Source: Deltaproteobacteria bacterium
Lineage (GTDB): Bacteria; Myxococcota_A; UBA9160; UBA6930
Direction of reading: 5' to 3'
NCBI GenBank assembly: GCA_029261795.1
Contig: JAJDAP010000080.1
Location: 1 to 60,426, forward strand
DNA: 60,426 nt
Position numbers and translations under genes: made by a program. Shown here piece by piece: positions 16,248 to 24,547 of this stretch (its first letter is position 1; every line of letters starts with the position of its first letter). Under the pieces are notes generated by a model that worked only from the letters and a program-made list of their open reading frames with translations, had not been told where the DNA came from and did not search any database.

Positions 16248-17420
16248 CTAGAGATGTACGCGCAGTTCGCGCGGGCCGCGCAACACGCAGCCCACGATCT
16301 CCACTGATTCCGATGCCACGAGTTCCAGTTTGGGAAAGCGCTCGAACAAGACCTTGATGCCCGTCTCGAGCTCGCGCCTCGCGAGGTGCGAGCCGAGACA
16401 GAAATGGGCCCCATGTCCGAACGAGAGATGTTGGTGACTGTTCGCACGATCGGGATCGAAGCGGTGTGGATCCGAGAAGACCTCGGGGTCGCGGTTGCCG
16501 GCGGCGAGGCCGAATAGCATCGGATCTCCTGCCTTGATCGGGGTCCCGGCGAGGACGATGTCCCGGCTGCAGGTCCGGGGCAGATTGGCGACCGGCGGCT
16601 GCCAGCGGAGCCCCTCCTGAACCAATGCGCCGCGGTCGGCATCGCTTCCGCGCGCCCGATCCGCCATCCCCGGTGTCGTCAGGAGCGCCGTGAGCAGGCT
16701 CCCCAGGTTCTTGTAGGCGGTGTCCGAACCGGCGGGAAAGAGCAACCTACAAAACGAGAAGATCTCCTCGTCGCTAAGACGCTCGCCATCGGGTTCGGCG
16801 CTCGCCAGCACCGAGAGCACGTCGTCGCCCGGCTCGCTGCGTCGCCGTTCGAGGACCGGCGCCAGATATTCGGTGAATTCCCGTCTGGCCCGGAGGGCGC
16901 CTTCGGGATCCCAGGGATAGTCGATCAGCTTCAGCGCCCATTCGAGGAAACGCGACTCGTCCTCGACCGGTAGCCCGAGCAGACGCGTGATCACGGAGAA
17001 CGGGAAGGGCCGGGCGAGGGCTTCGACGAGATCGACCTCCTCCGCGTCCTTCATGGCATCGACCCGCCGCACGGCCTCCTCGGTAATGCAGCCCTCGACG
17101 AACGATTCGACCCGTCGTGGCAGGAACGAGCGCGAAACCAGCTTTCGATTCACCTGGTGCTCCTCGCCTGCCATCGCCTGCATGGTGCGTCCCATGCTAG
17201 GTGCCGCGTGTTCGCGGTAGAACGCTTCCGAAGCGAAGTGCACTTCGTCCAAGAAAGCCTGCCGAATCTCCTCGTAGGCGACGATGAGCCAGGCACGTTG
17301 GCCGTGATAGCGAACCGGAACCACCGGGCCGTGTTCACGAATTCCGTCGATCCGTTCGTGGAGGTCGGGCACCTCGTCGTGGGCGAGATCGAGATCGGCA
17401 AGAACGAGCGATTCTTCCAT
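16248..17420 (-). CDS. Cytochrome P450
   Basis: A 390-residue soluble P450. The heme-ligand loop FGHGAHFCLGSHLARRE has Cys near residue 341, the K-helix segment is QEGLRWQPPV, and the I-helix is FPAGSDTAYKN, with the acid-alcohol pair D-T. The N-terminal open extension to 17531 is not protein-like. The ATG at 17420 has AGGGAG upstream and gives MEESLVLADLDL. It lies 13 bp after the SDR gene and 21 bp before the MBL hydrolase. It probably hydroxylates the compound that the SDR then oxidises, but this is context only. It is not closely similar to the other two P450s here. Confidence 0.94.
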   Translation of the reverse strand: MEESLVLADLDLAHDEVPDLHERIDGIREHGPVVPVRYHGQRAWLIVAYEEIRQAFLDEVHFASEAFYREHAAPSMGRTMQAMAGEEHQVNRKLVSRSFLPRRVESFVEGCITEEAVRRVDAMKDAEEVDLVEALARPFPFSVITRLLGLPVEDESRFLEWALKLIDYPWDPEGALRARREFTEYLAPVLERRRSEPGDDVLSVLASAEPDGERLSDEEIFSFCRLLFPAGSDTAYKNLGSLLTALLTTPGMADRARGSDADRGALVQEGLRWQPPVANLPRTCSRDIVLAGTPIKAGDPMLFGLAAGNRDPEVFSDPHRFDPDRANSHQHLSFGHGAHFCLGSHLARRELETGIKVLFERFPKLELVASESVEIVGCVLRGPRELRVHL

Positions 17421-17433
17421 CAGGTCAGTCTCC

Positions 17434-18285
17434 CTACATCTTGATGCCGGCATCGGAGACGACCGGCATGTTGGTCCAGCGACCCGTTTCGTGGACCCGG
17501 TACCAGCCGCCAGCGGCCTGGGCGCCGCCATCCAGGTGCAGCGTGGTACCCGTCACCCAACTCGATAGATCGCTGGCGAGGAAGACGGCGCAGCCTGCAG
17601 CATCTCGCGGGGTTCCAAAGCGGCCCAGCGGGATCCAGTCCTTCGTGTGCCCCTGATACTCGGGCGCCACCCAATTGCGCGGCTGCACCTGCTCGGTGTC
17701 GCTCGTTTCCGGCGCAATCTCGTTGACGCGAATACCATCGCGGCCGAGCTCCAGCGCCAGGCTGCGGGTAAAGCCCCCGATCGCGGCGTTGAAGGCCGAG
17801 TAGACCGCGCCGTTCGGAATGCCACGATGCGCCTCGATGGTCGAAATGTTGATGATGCTGCCGCCGCGCTTGCCGGCTTGCATCAGCGGAAGCGCGGCAT
17901 GGGTCACGCGCAGCACGTGGCGGAAGTTCGCCTCGTACAGGATCTGCCAGTCGTCCTCGTCGGTTCGCGCGAAGGGCTTCGTCTGTCCGCAGAAATCGCC
18001 GACGTTGTTCACGAGGATGTCGATGCGGCCGAAGCGCTCGTCCACTTCGCCGACCATGCGCCGCACCTGATCGCCGTCTTCGACATCGACGCGGCAGATC
18101 AGGTGCGGGAAACGCTGGGCCTCGAACCACGCAGCCGCATTCTCGGCACGCTCCGGATCGCGCTCCACCACAACGACGCTTGCGCCCAGAGAACCATAGG
18201 CTTCGGCGATACCCCGCCCGAGCCCGGCACCGGCTCCCGTGACGATGGCCACCTGATCGGCCAGGGAAATCCGATTCTCCGCCAC
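17434..18285 (-). CDS. SDR-family protein lacking the catalytic lysine
   Basis: A 283-residue Rossmann-fold short-chain dehydrogenase/reductase homologue. The cofactor motif TGAGAGLGRGIAEA (TGxxxGxG) lies near residue 17, NNVGDF is the NNAG-type motif, and NISTIE carries the catalytic Ser. The active-site motif reads YSAFN where the family has YxxxK: the codon is AAC, so Lys is replaced by Asn. Fold and NAD(P) binding look intact, but normal SDR catalysis should be impaired or altered. The GTG at 18285 has a GAGGAGG site. It is first in the minus-strand cluster with the P450, MBL and NTF2 genes, and divergent from the LLM gene at 18425. Confidence 0.9.
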   Translation of the reverse strand: MAENRISLADQVAIVTGAGAGLGRGIAEAYGSLGASVVVVERDPERAENAAAWFEAQRFPHLICRVDVEDGDQVRRMVGEVDERFGRIDILVNNVGDFCGQTKPFARTDEDDWQILYEANFRHVLRVTHAALPLMQAGKRGGSIINISTIEAHRGIPNGAVYSAFNAAIGGFTRSLALELGRDGIRVNEIAPETSDTEQVQPRNWVAPEYQGHTKDWIPLGRFGTPRDAAGCAVFLASDLSSWVTGTTLHLDGGAQAAGGWYRVHETGRWTNMPVVSDAGIKM

Positions 18286-18424
18286 TGGATGCCTCCTCGC
18301 TCGGGGCGATCGCGCCCGGTCCCGGAAGAAACCAGATCGGCGGCTCCGACGCCCGCCCATCCCCGACGTTTCCCCTTGCGAAGCGGGTCGGAGCGGTGTT
18401 CGATCCCGGCCCAGGAGGATTCCC

Positions 18425-19465
18425 ATGAAGATTTCGATGCAGCTCGGATACGCCGGCGGCTTTCACGACACGGTCACCGAGGTTCGCGAGCTGGAGCAGG
18501 CCGGACTCGACACGATCTGGGTGGCCGAAGCCTACGGCTTCGATGGCGTTTCCCTGATGGGCTATCTCGCAGCCGAAACCGAACGCGTGGAGATCGCGTC
18601 GGGCATCCTGCCGATCTACACGCGGACGCCAACCCTGCTGGCGATGACAGCGGCCGGTGTCGATGCGCTTTCCGGCGGACGCGCCATGCTCGGAATCGGC
18701 GCCTCGGGTCCCCAGGTCATCGAAGGCTTCCACGGTGTGGCATACGACGCTCCGGTTACGCGGACCCGCGAAGTCATCGAGATCTGTCGCAAGGTCTGGA
18801 AGAAGGAGCGTGTCAGCTACGAGGGCAAGAAGTACCAGCTACCGCTCCAGGGCGGCACGGGCCTCGGCAAGTCGCTCAAGATGATCACGAACCCCGTGCG
18901 CGACGAGATTCCGATCACGGTCGCCGCGCTCGGGCCGAAGAGCGTGGAGATGACCGCCGAGTTGGCGGACGGATGGCTGCCGATCTTCTACCTCGCGAGC
19001 AAGGCACGCGAGCGCTGGGGAGCCGCGCTCGATGCGGGGCGTGCCAAGCGCGATCCGGCGCGCGCACCGCTCGAGGTGTACGCCGGCGGCGCGGTCGGAA
19101 TCGGCGAGGGGTTGGAGCCGCTGCGCGATATGGGCCGCGGGATGGCCGCGCTCTACATCGGTGGCATGGGCGCACGCGGGAAGAACTTCTACAACGAACT
19201 CTTTGCGAGCTACGGCTACGAGAAGGAGGCCGCCGAGATCCAGGACCTCTATCTATCCGGTCGCAAGCCGGAAGCCGCCGCTGCGATTCCGCAATCCTTC
19301 ATCGACGCGACCACGTTGATCGGGCCCGAGGGTTTCGTGAAGGAGCGGTTGGCGGAACTACGCGAGTCCGGTGTCAACTGTCTGAACGTCGGCCTCGTCG
19401 GCAGCGACTTGAAGGCGCGCGTCGCGCAACTGGACAGCCTCAGGAACCTGATCGCGACGAGCTGA
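18425..19465 (+). CDS. LLM-class F420-dependent oxidoreductase
   Basis: A 346-residue luciferase-superfamily TIM barrel of the kind annotated as F420-dependent (TIGR03559-like). Typical blocks are VRELEQAGLDTIWVAEAYG near residue 20, RVEIASGILPIYTRTP near residue 58, and LSGGRAMLGIGASGPQVIEG near residue 80. The ATG at 18425 has a perfect AGGAGG site. It is divergent from the SDR/P450 cluster across about 140 bp. The substrate is unknown and F420 use is inferred from the subfamily. Confidence 0.92.
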   Translation: MKISMQLGYAGGFHDTVTEVRELEQAGLDTIWVAEAYGFDGVSLMGYLAAETERVEIASGILPIYTRTPTLLAMTAAGVDALSGGRAMLGIGASGPQVIEGFHGVAYDAPVTRTREVIEICRKVWKKERVSYEGKKYQLPLQGGTGLGKSLKMITNPVRDEIPITVAALGPKSVEMTAELADGWLPIFYLASKARERWGAALDAGRAKRDPARAPLEVYAGGAVGIGEGLEPLRDMGRGMAALYIGGMGARGKNFYNELFASYGYEKEAAEIQDLYLSGRKPEAAAAIPQSFIDATTLIGPEGFVKERLAELRESGVNCLNVGLVGSDLKARVAQLDSLRNLIATS

Positions 19466-19584
19466 AGCGAGATGCCAGCTGGAAAGCGATCCCTAGTCCG
19501 TCGGTGACGAGTACCAGCCGCATCCCGACCTCGGCGAAGCTGCCCGCCAACGCCCGGCCGATGCCGCTGGCACGAAGCCGCCCC

Positions 19585-20265
19585 CTATACGGGCATCCAT
19601 CGCTGGCCCGGCTCGATCGGCGGCTCCGCTGTGGCTTCCCAGGCCCAGGCCGACACCTCTTCGATCGGTCGCTCGATCACACCGAGTTCGGCCGGGATCT
19701 CGGAATCCAACACGAAGAACGCGTTCGGCGCGTAGCTCTCGGTGTGGACCAGCGTGTAACCCTTCTCGCGCCCCAGCTTTCTCAACGCGGCCAGACTCGC
19801 GCCGTGATAGTAGGATTCGTCCCACACATGGCCGGGGTCGTAGGGCATCGTCTTGCTGACTTCGTTGCCGAAGAAGACGTTGTACTCGATCACGACCACG
19901 CGCGGCCGATAGTTCTCGATCGCGCGCCAGACCCAGTATTCGTTCCCATCGATATCGATCGACAGCAGGTCGAAGACCTCGGGAACCGCCGCGCGGGCGA
20001 ACAGGCTTTCGACGTTCTCGGCCGTGACGAAGGCGTGCGTGACGAGTTCGTTCGCCTTCTCCGGGTTGCCCTCCATCAGGAGCCCGGTCCAGCCTTCATT
20101 CAGGCGGAGATGCGCGGTGTTCGACAAGAACACGCCATCCCAGGCGCCGAACTCGACGAAGCGGCGATTGGTGGTGCCGATGCACTCGAAGATCCGTTCG
20201 AGCACGCCGTCTTCGCCGTGCTGCGAGTAGCTGCCTCGTTCGCATGCACGCAGATCGCTCAACAT
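19585..20265 (-). CDS. FkbM-like SAM-dependent methyltransferase domain protein
   Basis: A 226-residue protein with a Rossmann methyltransferase core: SQHGEDGVLERIFECIG, then FVEFGAWDGVFLSNT (motif I) near residue 36, LLMEGNPEKANEL (ribose-binding acid), and FDLLSIDIDGNEYWVWRAI near residue 98. This is the arrangement of FkbM-type O-methyltransferases and relatives found next to glycan and lipid genes. The start at 20265 is seven bases after the stop of the deiodinase-like selenoprotein, so it is the third gene of an LLM-selenoprotein-FkbM operon. The methyl acceptor is unknown. Confidence 0.8.
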   Translation of the reverse strand: MLSDLRACERGSYSQHGEDGVLERIFECIGTTNRRFVEFGAWDGVFLSNTAHLRLNEGWTGLLMEGNPEKANELVTHAFVTAENVESLFARAAVPEVFDLLSIDIDGNEYWVWRAIENYRPRVVVIEYNVFFGNEVSKTMPYDPGHVWDESYYHGASLAALRKLGREKGYTLVHTESYAPNAFFVLDSEIPAELGVIERPIEEVSAWAWEATAEPPIEPGQRWMPV

Positions 20266-20272
20266 CGTTCGC

Positions 20273-21361
20273 CTAACTCCGTTCTGGATTCGAGCCCAGG
20301 TAGCCGACGATGGCCTCTTCGAGCCGGTCGGGGTTGAATCCGAACGGACCGATCCCGGGGTTGTAGACGACGCGGCCGTCGGTCCCGATCAAGTAGATGC
20401 GTGTCGGCTTCGCCGTGTAGGCGGTGCTGACTTCGTCGCCCATCGTATCGACATAGAGCGGCACGACGCCGTCGAACAGATTGGCGCGGCAGCTCGCGGC
20501 GACCTTGCGACGTTGTTCGAGGGTGACCGGCTCGGCGATGTCCGTCCGTGCCAGCTCGCCCGCGATGGCGTTGATCGCTCGCTGGGTCCGGCTGCGCCCG
20601 AGCCACCACTTGTCCGAGGCGTGGGCTTCCTTCACATAGACGACCAGGAACTCGACCGTGTCCTGATAGGTCTCGTACAACTCGGTGAGACGCACGGTCC
20701 CACGACTGAAGGGGGGTCAGGTATAACTGCCGAAGACGAGGGCGACCGGACGCTGACCCCGAAAATCCGAGAGCCGCACCGCGGTCTGGCCACTCGGATC
20801 CTGCAGCTCGAAGTCCGGCGCCAGGTCTCCGACCTTGGGCGAATGGCGATCGTGCTCGAGCTGCCATTCGAGTTCGTGCGCCCGCCAGTAGTTCGTGTTG
20901 GCGATGATCTCAACGCCAAGGTCGAGGGCGTCTTCCTGCTCGATCGCGATGATCGCGGCAACCATTCCCGCGGAGCCGATCGCGGCCAGGCGTACCCAAC
21001 GCCCCAGCTCGCGCGAAGTGAGGCCCCGCTCGATGACGGACAGGAGCGTCAGTGCAGCCACACTCGCCAAGAGCGACACCACGAAGGACGCGCCGAGCAC
21101 GAACGGTGCCATCAGGCCGAGGCCCAATACCAGACGCGCGGCGCCGTAGCCGCGGGCGGACGGGTCGCCGAGATGGGTCGCACCGAGACGCTGTAGCCCG
21201 CGGCTCTCGCGCTCCGGGAACAACATCGCGTACAGGCCCGACGAAACCAGGAACACGGCGAGCGCCAGCTGGACCGCGAGGAACACGGCGTGGATTGCCA
21301 TCGTCAACAACGAGCCGAGCATCGAGCCGATGTCCACCACCGTCTCGTAGCCAGGATCCAT
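20273..21361 (-). CDS. Membrane-anchored deiodinase-like selenoprotein (in-frame UGA = Sec)
   Basis: A 362-residue protein interrupted only by TGA at 20717-20719 (codon 215), read here as selenocysteine. Residues 1-150 hold about four membrane helices (FLAVQLALAVFLVSSGLYA; LVLGLGLMAPFVLGASFVV). Residues 185-362 form a thioredoxin-fold domain: VGDLAPDFELQDPSG, then FGSYTUPPF, matching the FGSCTUPPF active site of iodothyronine deiodinases. Past the UGA, homology continues as LTELYETYQDTVEFLVVYVK and EAHASDKWW, as in that family. A SECIS-like hairpin follows the UGA. The ATG at 21361 has GGAGGT. It lies 13 bp after an LLM gene and 7 bp before FkbM. Bacterial members are not proven deiodinases; a peroxiredoxin or dehalogenase-like redox role is possible. 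Confidence 0.9.
20685..20703 (-). promoter_or_regulatory. Bacterial SECIS-like hairpin (deiodinase-like gene)
   Basis: On the coding strand GTGGGAC-CGTGC-GTCTCAC forms a 7-bp stem (one G-U) with a five-base loop. The loop opens 20 nt after the UGA and has G at position two, within the known geometry of bacterial SECIS elements (SelB binding). Geometry read by eye. Confidence 0.65.
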
Positions 21362-21374
21362 CAGAGACCTCCGG

Positions 21375-22244
21375 TCATGCCGGTGCCAGCATTTCGAGCA
21401 CCTTCCAGTGCGGCGTCGGCCCCCGGGCTTCCGGGTTGTAGGGACTGACCGCGATGTGGGATGCACCCGCAGACAGATGCTCGTCGATGCGCGCGCGGAT
21501 CTTCGTCTCGTCGCCCCAAGCAACGAGACTGTCGATCAACCGATCGCTTCCGCCATCCGCATAATCCGCGGGCTCGAAGCCCCAGCTCAGCCAGGCCTTT
21601 TGATAGGCGGGCAGTGGCATGTAGATGCTGAGGGCGACCCGCGCGATCTTGCGGGCGAGGACGGGATCCTCGGTAAGACAGCAGGGCATCACCACCGTGA
21701 GTCGCTTGTCCGGCCCCAGGATCTCGCGCGCTTGCTTCGTGTGCGCGGGAGGCAACAGGTAGGTGTGCGCCCCGTCGCAGCGCTGGGAGGCGAGTTCGAG
21801 CAGCTTCGGCCCGTTGGCCGCGATCCAGATCGGCGCCGGCGCGGGACCCGGCGGAGATTGCACGGCAGTGGCCTCCATGAGATCCAGGTATTCGCGCATC
21901 TTGCGCAGCGGCGGAACCCACTCGAGGCCGTGCATGGCCGCCATCGGCGGATGCGAAACGCCGAGCCCGAGCACGAAGCGGCCGCCAGACAGTTCTGCCA
22001 GGGTCTGGCGATTCTGCGCCGCCACGACCGCATCGTGCGAATACAGGTTGGCGATTCCGGTCGCGACCTTGATCCGCTCGGTTCGTGCCAGTACGTGGGC
22101 CGCGGTGGTATACGGGTCGCGGCCCGTGAACTCGGGGATCCAGAGGCTCTCGTAGCCGAGCTCCTCGATGCGGCGCGCGTAATCGTCCAGTTCGGCGACC
22201 GCGAGTCCGTCGGTGTAGAAGATGATGCTGGGCGGGTTCTTCAT
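21375..22244 (-). CDS. LLM-class F420-dependent oxidoreductase
   Basis: A 289-residue luciferase-superfamily protein (TIGR03620-like). Motifs are LGYESLWIPEFTGRDPYTTA near residue 30, RIKVATGIANLYSHDAVVAA near residue 57, and LSGGRFVLGLGVSHPPM near residue 84. It is shorter than the other LLM genes here, as is usual for this subgroup. The start is the ATG at 22244. It is first in the operon with the selenoprotein (13 bp downstream) and the FkbM-like gene. Cotranscription of a flavin/F420 enzyme with a deiodinase-like selenoprotein hints at a joint reductive or detoxifying role. Confidence 0.9.
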   Translation of the reverse strand: MKNPPSIIFYTDGLAVAELDDYARRIEELGYESLWIPEFTGRDPYTTAAHVLARTERIKVATGIANLYSHDAVVAAQNRQTLAELSGGRFVLGLGVSHPPMAAMHGLEWVPPLRKMREYLDLMEATAVQSPPGPAPAPIWIAANGPKLLELASQRCDGAHTYLLPPAHTKQAREILGPDKRLTVVMPCCLTEDPVLARKIARVALSIYMPLPAYQKAWLSWGFEPADYADGGSDRLIDSLVAWGDETKIRARIDEHLSAGASHIAVSPYNPEARGPTPHWKVLEMLAPA

Positions 22245-22328
22245 CGCGGCAATCCTAGTTCACTCTTCGCCCCAGCCCCTCCTCAGGCTCGACTCGAGAT
22301 CGGCCGATGGGAGACTATCGGGGGGCCC

Positions 22329-23060
22329 GTGGCCAGATTCGCGAACCTGACGATGCTCATCACCTGCGCGCTGGCGATCTATGTCGGTAGCCGCACCTTG
22401 GCCATCTGGTGGCGCACCCGGCAGATCCAGGAATTCGCGATCGGCAGCAACGTACTCTCGATCGCCCTCGGCGCGATGTTGCTGACCTCCCTTGGGGTCC
22501 TGGGCAGTTCGACCGGCATGAACGTGGACATCCTGCCCCATGCCGTCGGACTCTTCCTGATGTGCATCCACGTCGCCGCACTCTATGTCGGAACCTGGAA
22601 GATCTTTCGCCCCTCCGATCGCTGGCCGATCGCCCTGGTCGCCATGGCGTTGTCGCTCTGCACGGCCTGGATGTGGGCGATTCTCACCGACAGTGGTGCC
22701 CCGCTGATCCGCCCCCTGCTCTACCAGGGCGTGCGAGCCGTCGGCATGGCCTGGGCGGGCTGGGAATGCCTTCGCTACAGCGCGATGCTCCGCCGGCAGG
22801 TGAGGCTCGGTCTCGCCGAGCCGATGATCGCCCACCGTATCGGCCTCTGGGGCCTCGGCGCGCTCGCCTCGTTGCTGGTGATCCTGCTCGATCTCGGCAG
22901 CCTCGTCGGATCCGGAACCTCCCTGGTCGCGAGCCCTGGAGGGCTCTATCTGACGGCGTTCATCGGCCTGTTCGCGGCCGGCACCATCGCCCTCGCCTTC
23001 TTTCCGCCGGCCAGCTACGTGCGATTCGTGGCCGGCCCAGCGGCCGAATCCGCCAGCTAG
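22329..23060 (+). CDS. Conserved multi-pass membrane protein, unknown function
   Basis: About 243 residues with seven hydrophobic helices (ANLTMLITCALAIYVGSR; IGSNVLSIALGAMLLTSLGV; HAVGLFLMCIHVAALYVGTW; and four more). No family is recognised; the layout recalls small seven-helix sensors or unannotated seven-TM proteins. GTG at 22329 is the best start because it follows a -10-like TATCGG by seven bases and leaves a short N-terminus. The longer open frame upstream is antisense to the LLM gene. It precedes the HAD-acyltransferase gene by 54 bp on the same strand. Confidence 0.75.
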   Translation: MARFANLTMLITCALAIYVGSRTLAIWWRTRQIQEFAIGSNVLSIALGAMLLTSLGVLGSSTGMNVDILPHAVGLFLMCIHVAALYVGTWKIFRPSDRWPIALVAMALSLCTAWMWAILTDSGAPLIRPLLYQGVRAVGMAWAGWECLRYSAMLRRQVRLGLAEPMIAHRIGLWGLGALASLLVILLDLGSLVGSGTSLVASPGGLYLTAFIGLFAAGTIALAFFPPASYVRFVAGPAAESAS

Positions 23061-23114
23061 CGGCTCCGGGCCGCTTTACTTCCGTGCGGCGCGGCGCGCA
23101 TACTGGGCCTCCCC

Positions 23115-24539
23115 ATGAGCCTCCACCAGCGACTGACCGAGGAGATCCGCAGCGGGCCCTCCGGCCCGAAGATCGGCGCCTTCTTCGATCTGGATCAGAC
23201 CCTGCTGGCGGGTTTCTCCGCCACCGCATTCTTCCGTGAGCGCTTCATGTCCGGCCGCATGGCGCCGCGCGAAATGGCGGAGTCGCTGCTCGGCACACTG
23301 TCCTTCGCGGTCGGCCGAACCGGCTTCTCGGGCATGATGTCCGCTACCACCGCCGCCTATCGTGGGCTGGCCGAGACCGCGCTCATCGAGGTGGGTGAGG
23401 AGGTCTTCACCAAACATCTGGCCACGCAGATCTATCCGGAATCGCGCGCGCTGGTGGAGGCGCATCAGGCCGCCGGCCACACGGTCGCCATCGTCTCCTC
23501 GGCAACCCCGTATCAAGTGGAGCCGATGGCCCGAGAGTTCGGGATCGATCACGTGCTGTGCACGCGCCTGGAGGTGAAAGACGGCGTCTTCACCGGCGAA
23601 GTCCTGCATCCCACCTGCTGGGGCGAAGGCAAGGCCGACGCCGGACGCCAGTTGGCCGCTGACCACGATCTCGATCTCGAGGAATGTTATTTCTACACGG
23701 ACAGCCATGAAGATCTCCCGCTGCTCGAAATCGTGGGAAAGCCTCGACCGACCAATCCGAGTCGCGAGCTGGCTCAGATCGCCAAGGAGCGGCGTTGGCC
23801 CGTGCGGCGATTCACGAGTCGCGGCCAGCCGAGCGCCGGCGATCTGGTACGCACCGGCCTGGTCTACGCGAGCTTGTTCCCGTCGGTGATTGCCGGTGCC
23901 GCTGCCGGCCTGATCAACGGCTCCCAGCGCGAGGCGGTGAACGTTGCCGGCAGCCTGTGGGGAGACCTGGCGACCTCGCTCGCCGGCATCGACCTCCGGG
24001 TCGAGGGAGAGGAGCACCTCTGGTCGCACCGCCCTGCCGTCTTCATCTTCAATCACCAGAGCGCGCTCGACGCCGTGTTGATGGTGAAGCTGTTGCGCCG
24101 CGACATGACCGGCGTCGGCAAGATCGAGCTGCGCAACAACCCGATCTTCGGGCCCCTGTTCGCGGGCGCCGGCGTGGTGTTCGTGGACCGCGCCGACACC
24201 CAGAAGGCCGTCGACGCACTGAAACCCGCAGTCGACGCATTGCGAGAAGGCCGTTCACTCGTGATCGCGCCGGAGGGCACGCGCTCGACCACGACGCGGC
24301 TCGGCCGCTTCAAGAAGGGCGCCTTCCATATGGCGATGCAGGCCGGCGTACCGATCGTTCCCGTGGTCTTCCGCAATGTGCTCGACGCGATGCCGAAGGC
24401 TGCGTCGATCGTTCGGCCCGCCACCATCGAGGCGGTGGTGCTGCCACCGGTCGACACCTCGAACTTCACCCGCGAGAACCTCGACGACGAGATCGCCGAG
24501 ATCCGCCAGAGCTACCTCGAAGTCCTCGACCAGGATTAG
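23115..24539 (+). CDS. HAD-IB phosphatase / 1-acyl-glycerol-3-phosphate acyltransferase fusion
   Basis: A 474-residue two-domain enzyme. Residues 20-225 are a HAD-IB phosphatase: nucleophile motif FFDLDQTLLAG, motif II VSSATP, Lys in GKADAGR, and acidic motif YTDSHEDLPLLE. Residues 245-474 are a PlsC-type acyltransferase (LPLAT): catalytic HX4D in NHQSALD, then GVVFVDR and the phosphate-binding EGTRS. Fusions of this kind occur in many bacteria (SerB-PlsC-like, HAD-LPLAT) and act in phospholipid synthesis. The neighbour 8 bp downstream is GpsA, which makes glycerol-3-phosphate, so the two form a phospholipid-precursor pair. Confidence 0.93.
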   Translation: MSLHQRLTEEIRSGPSGPKIGAFFDLDQTLLAGFSATAFFRERFMSGRMAPREMAESLLGTLSFAVGRTGFSGMMSATTAAYRGLAETALIEVGEEVFTKHLATQIYPESRALVEAHQAAGHTVAIVSSATPYQVEPMAREFGIDHVLCTRLEVKDGVFTGEVLHPTCWGEGKADAGRQLAADHDLDLEECYFYTDSHEDLPLLEIVGKPRPTNPSRELAQIAKERRWPVRRFTSRGQPSAGDLVRTGLVYASLFPSVIAGAAAGLINGSQREAVNVAGSLWGDLATSLAGIDLRVEGEEHLWSHRPAVFIFNHQSALDAVLMVKLLRRDMTGVGKIELRNNPIFGPLFAGAGVVFVDRADTQKAVDALKPAVDALREGRSLVIAPEGTRSTTTRLGRFKKGAFHMAMQAGVPIVPVVFRNVLDAMPKAASIVRPATIEAVVLPPVDTSNFTRENLDDEIAEIRQSYLEVLDQD

Positions 24540-24547
24540 GAGCCCGC

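Noticed and set aside
17647..20337. Long 896-codon plus-strand open frame spanning the SDR, LLM and FkbM genes.
   Set aside because: It runs antisense or out of frame to three well-supported genes with clear motifs. Its translation is Arg/Asp/His-rich with no domain.
21408..23060. 550-codon plus-strand frame reading through the LLM gene into the membrane protein.
   Set aside because: The first 300 codons are antisense to the LLM gene and non-protein-like. Only the part from 22329 onward is kept.
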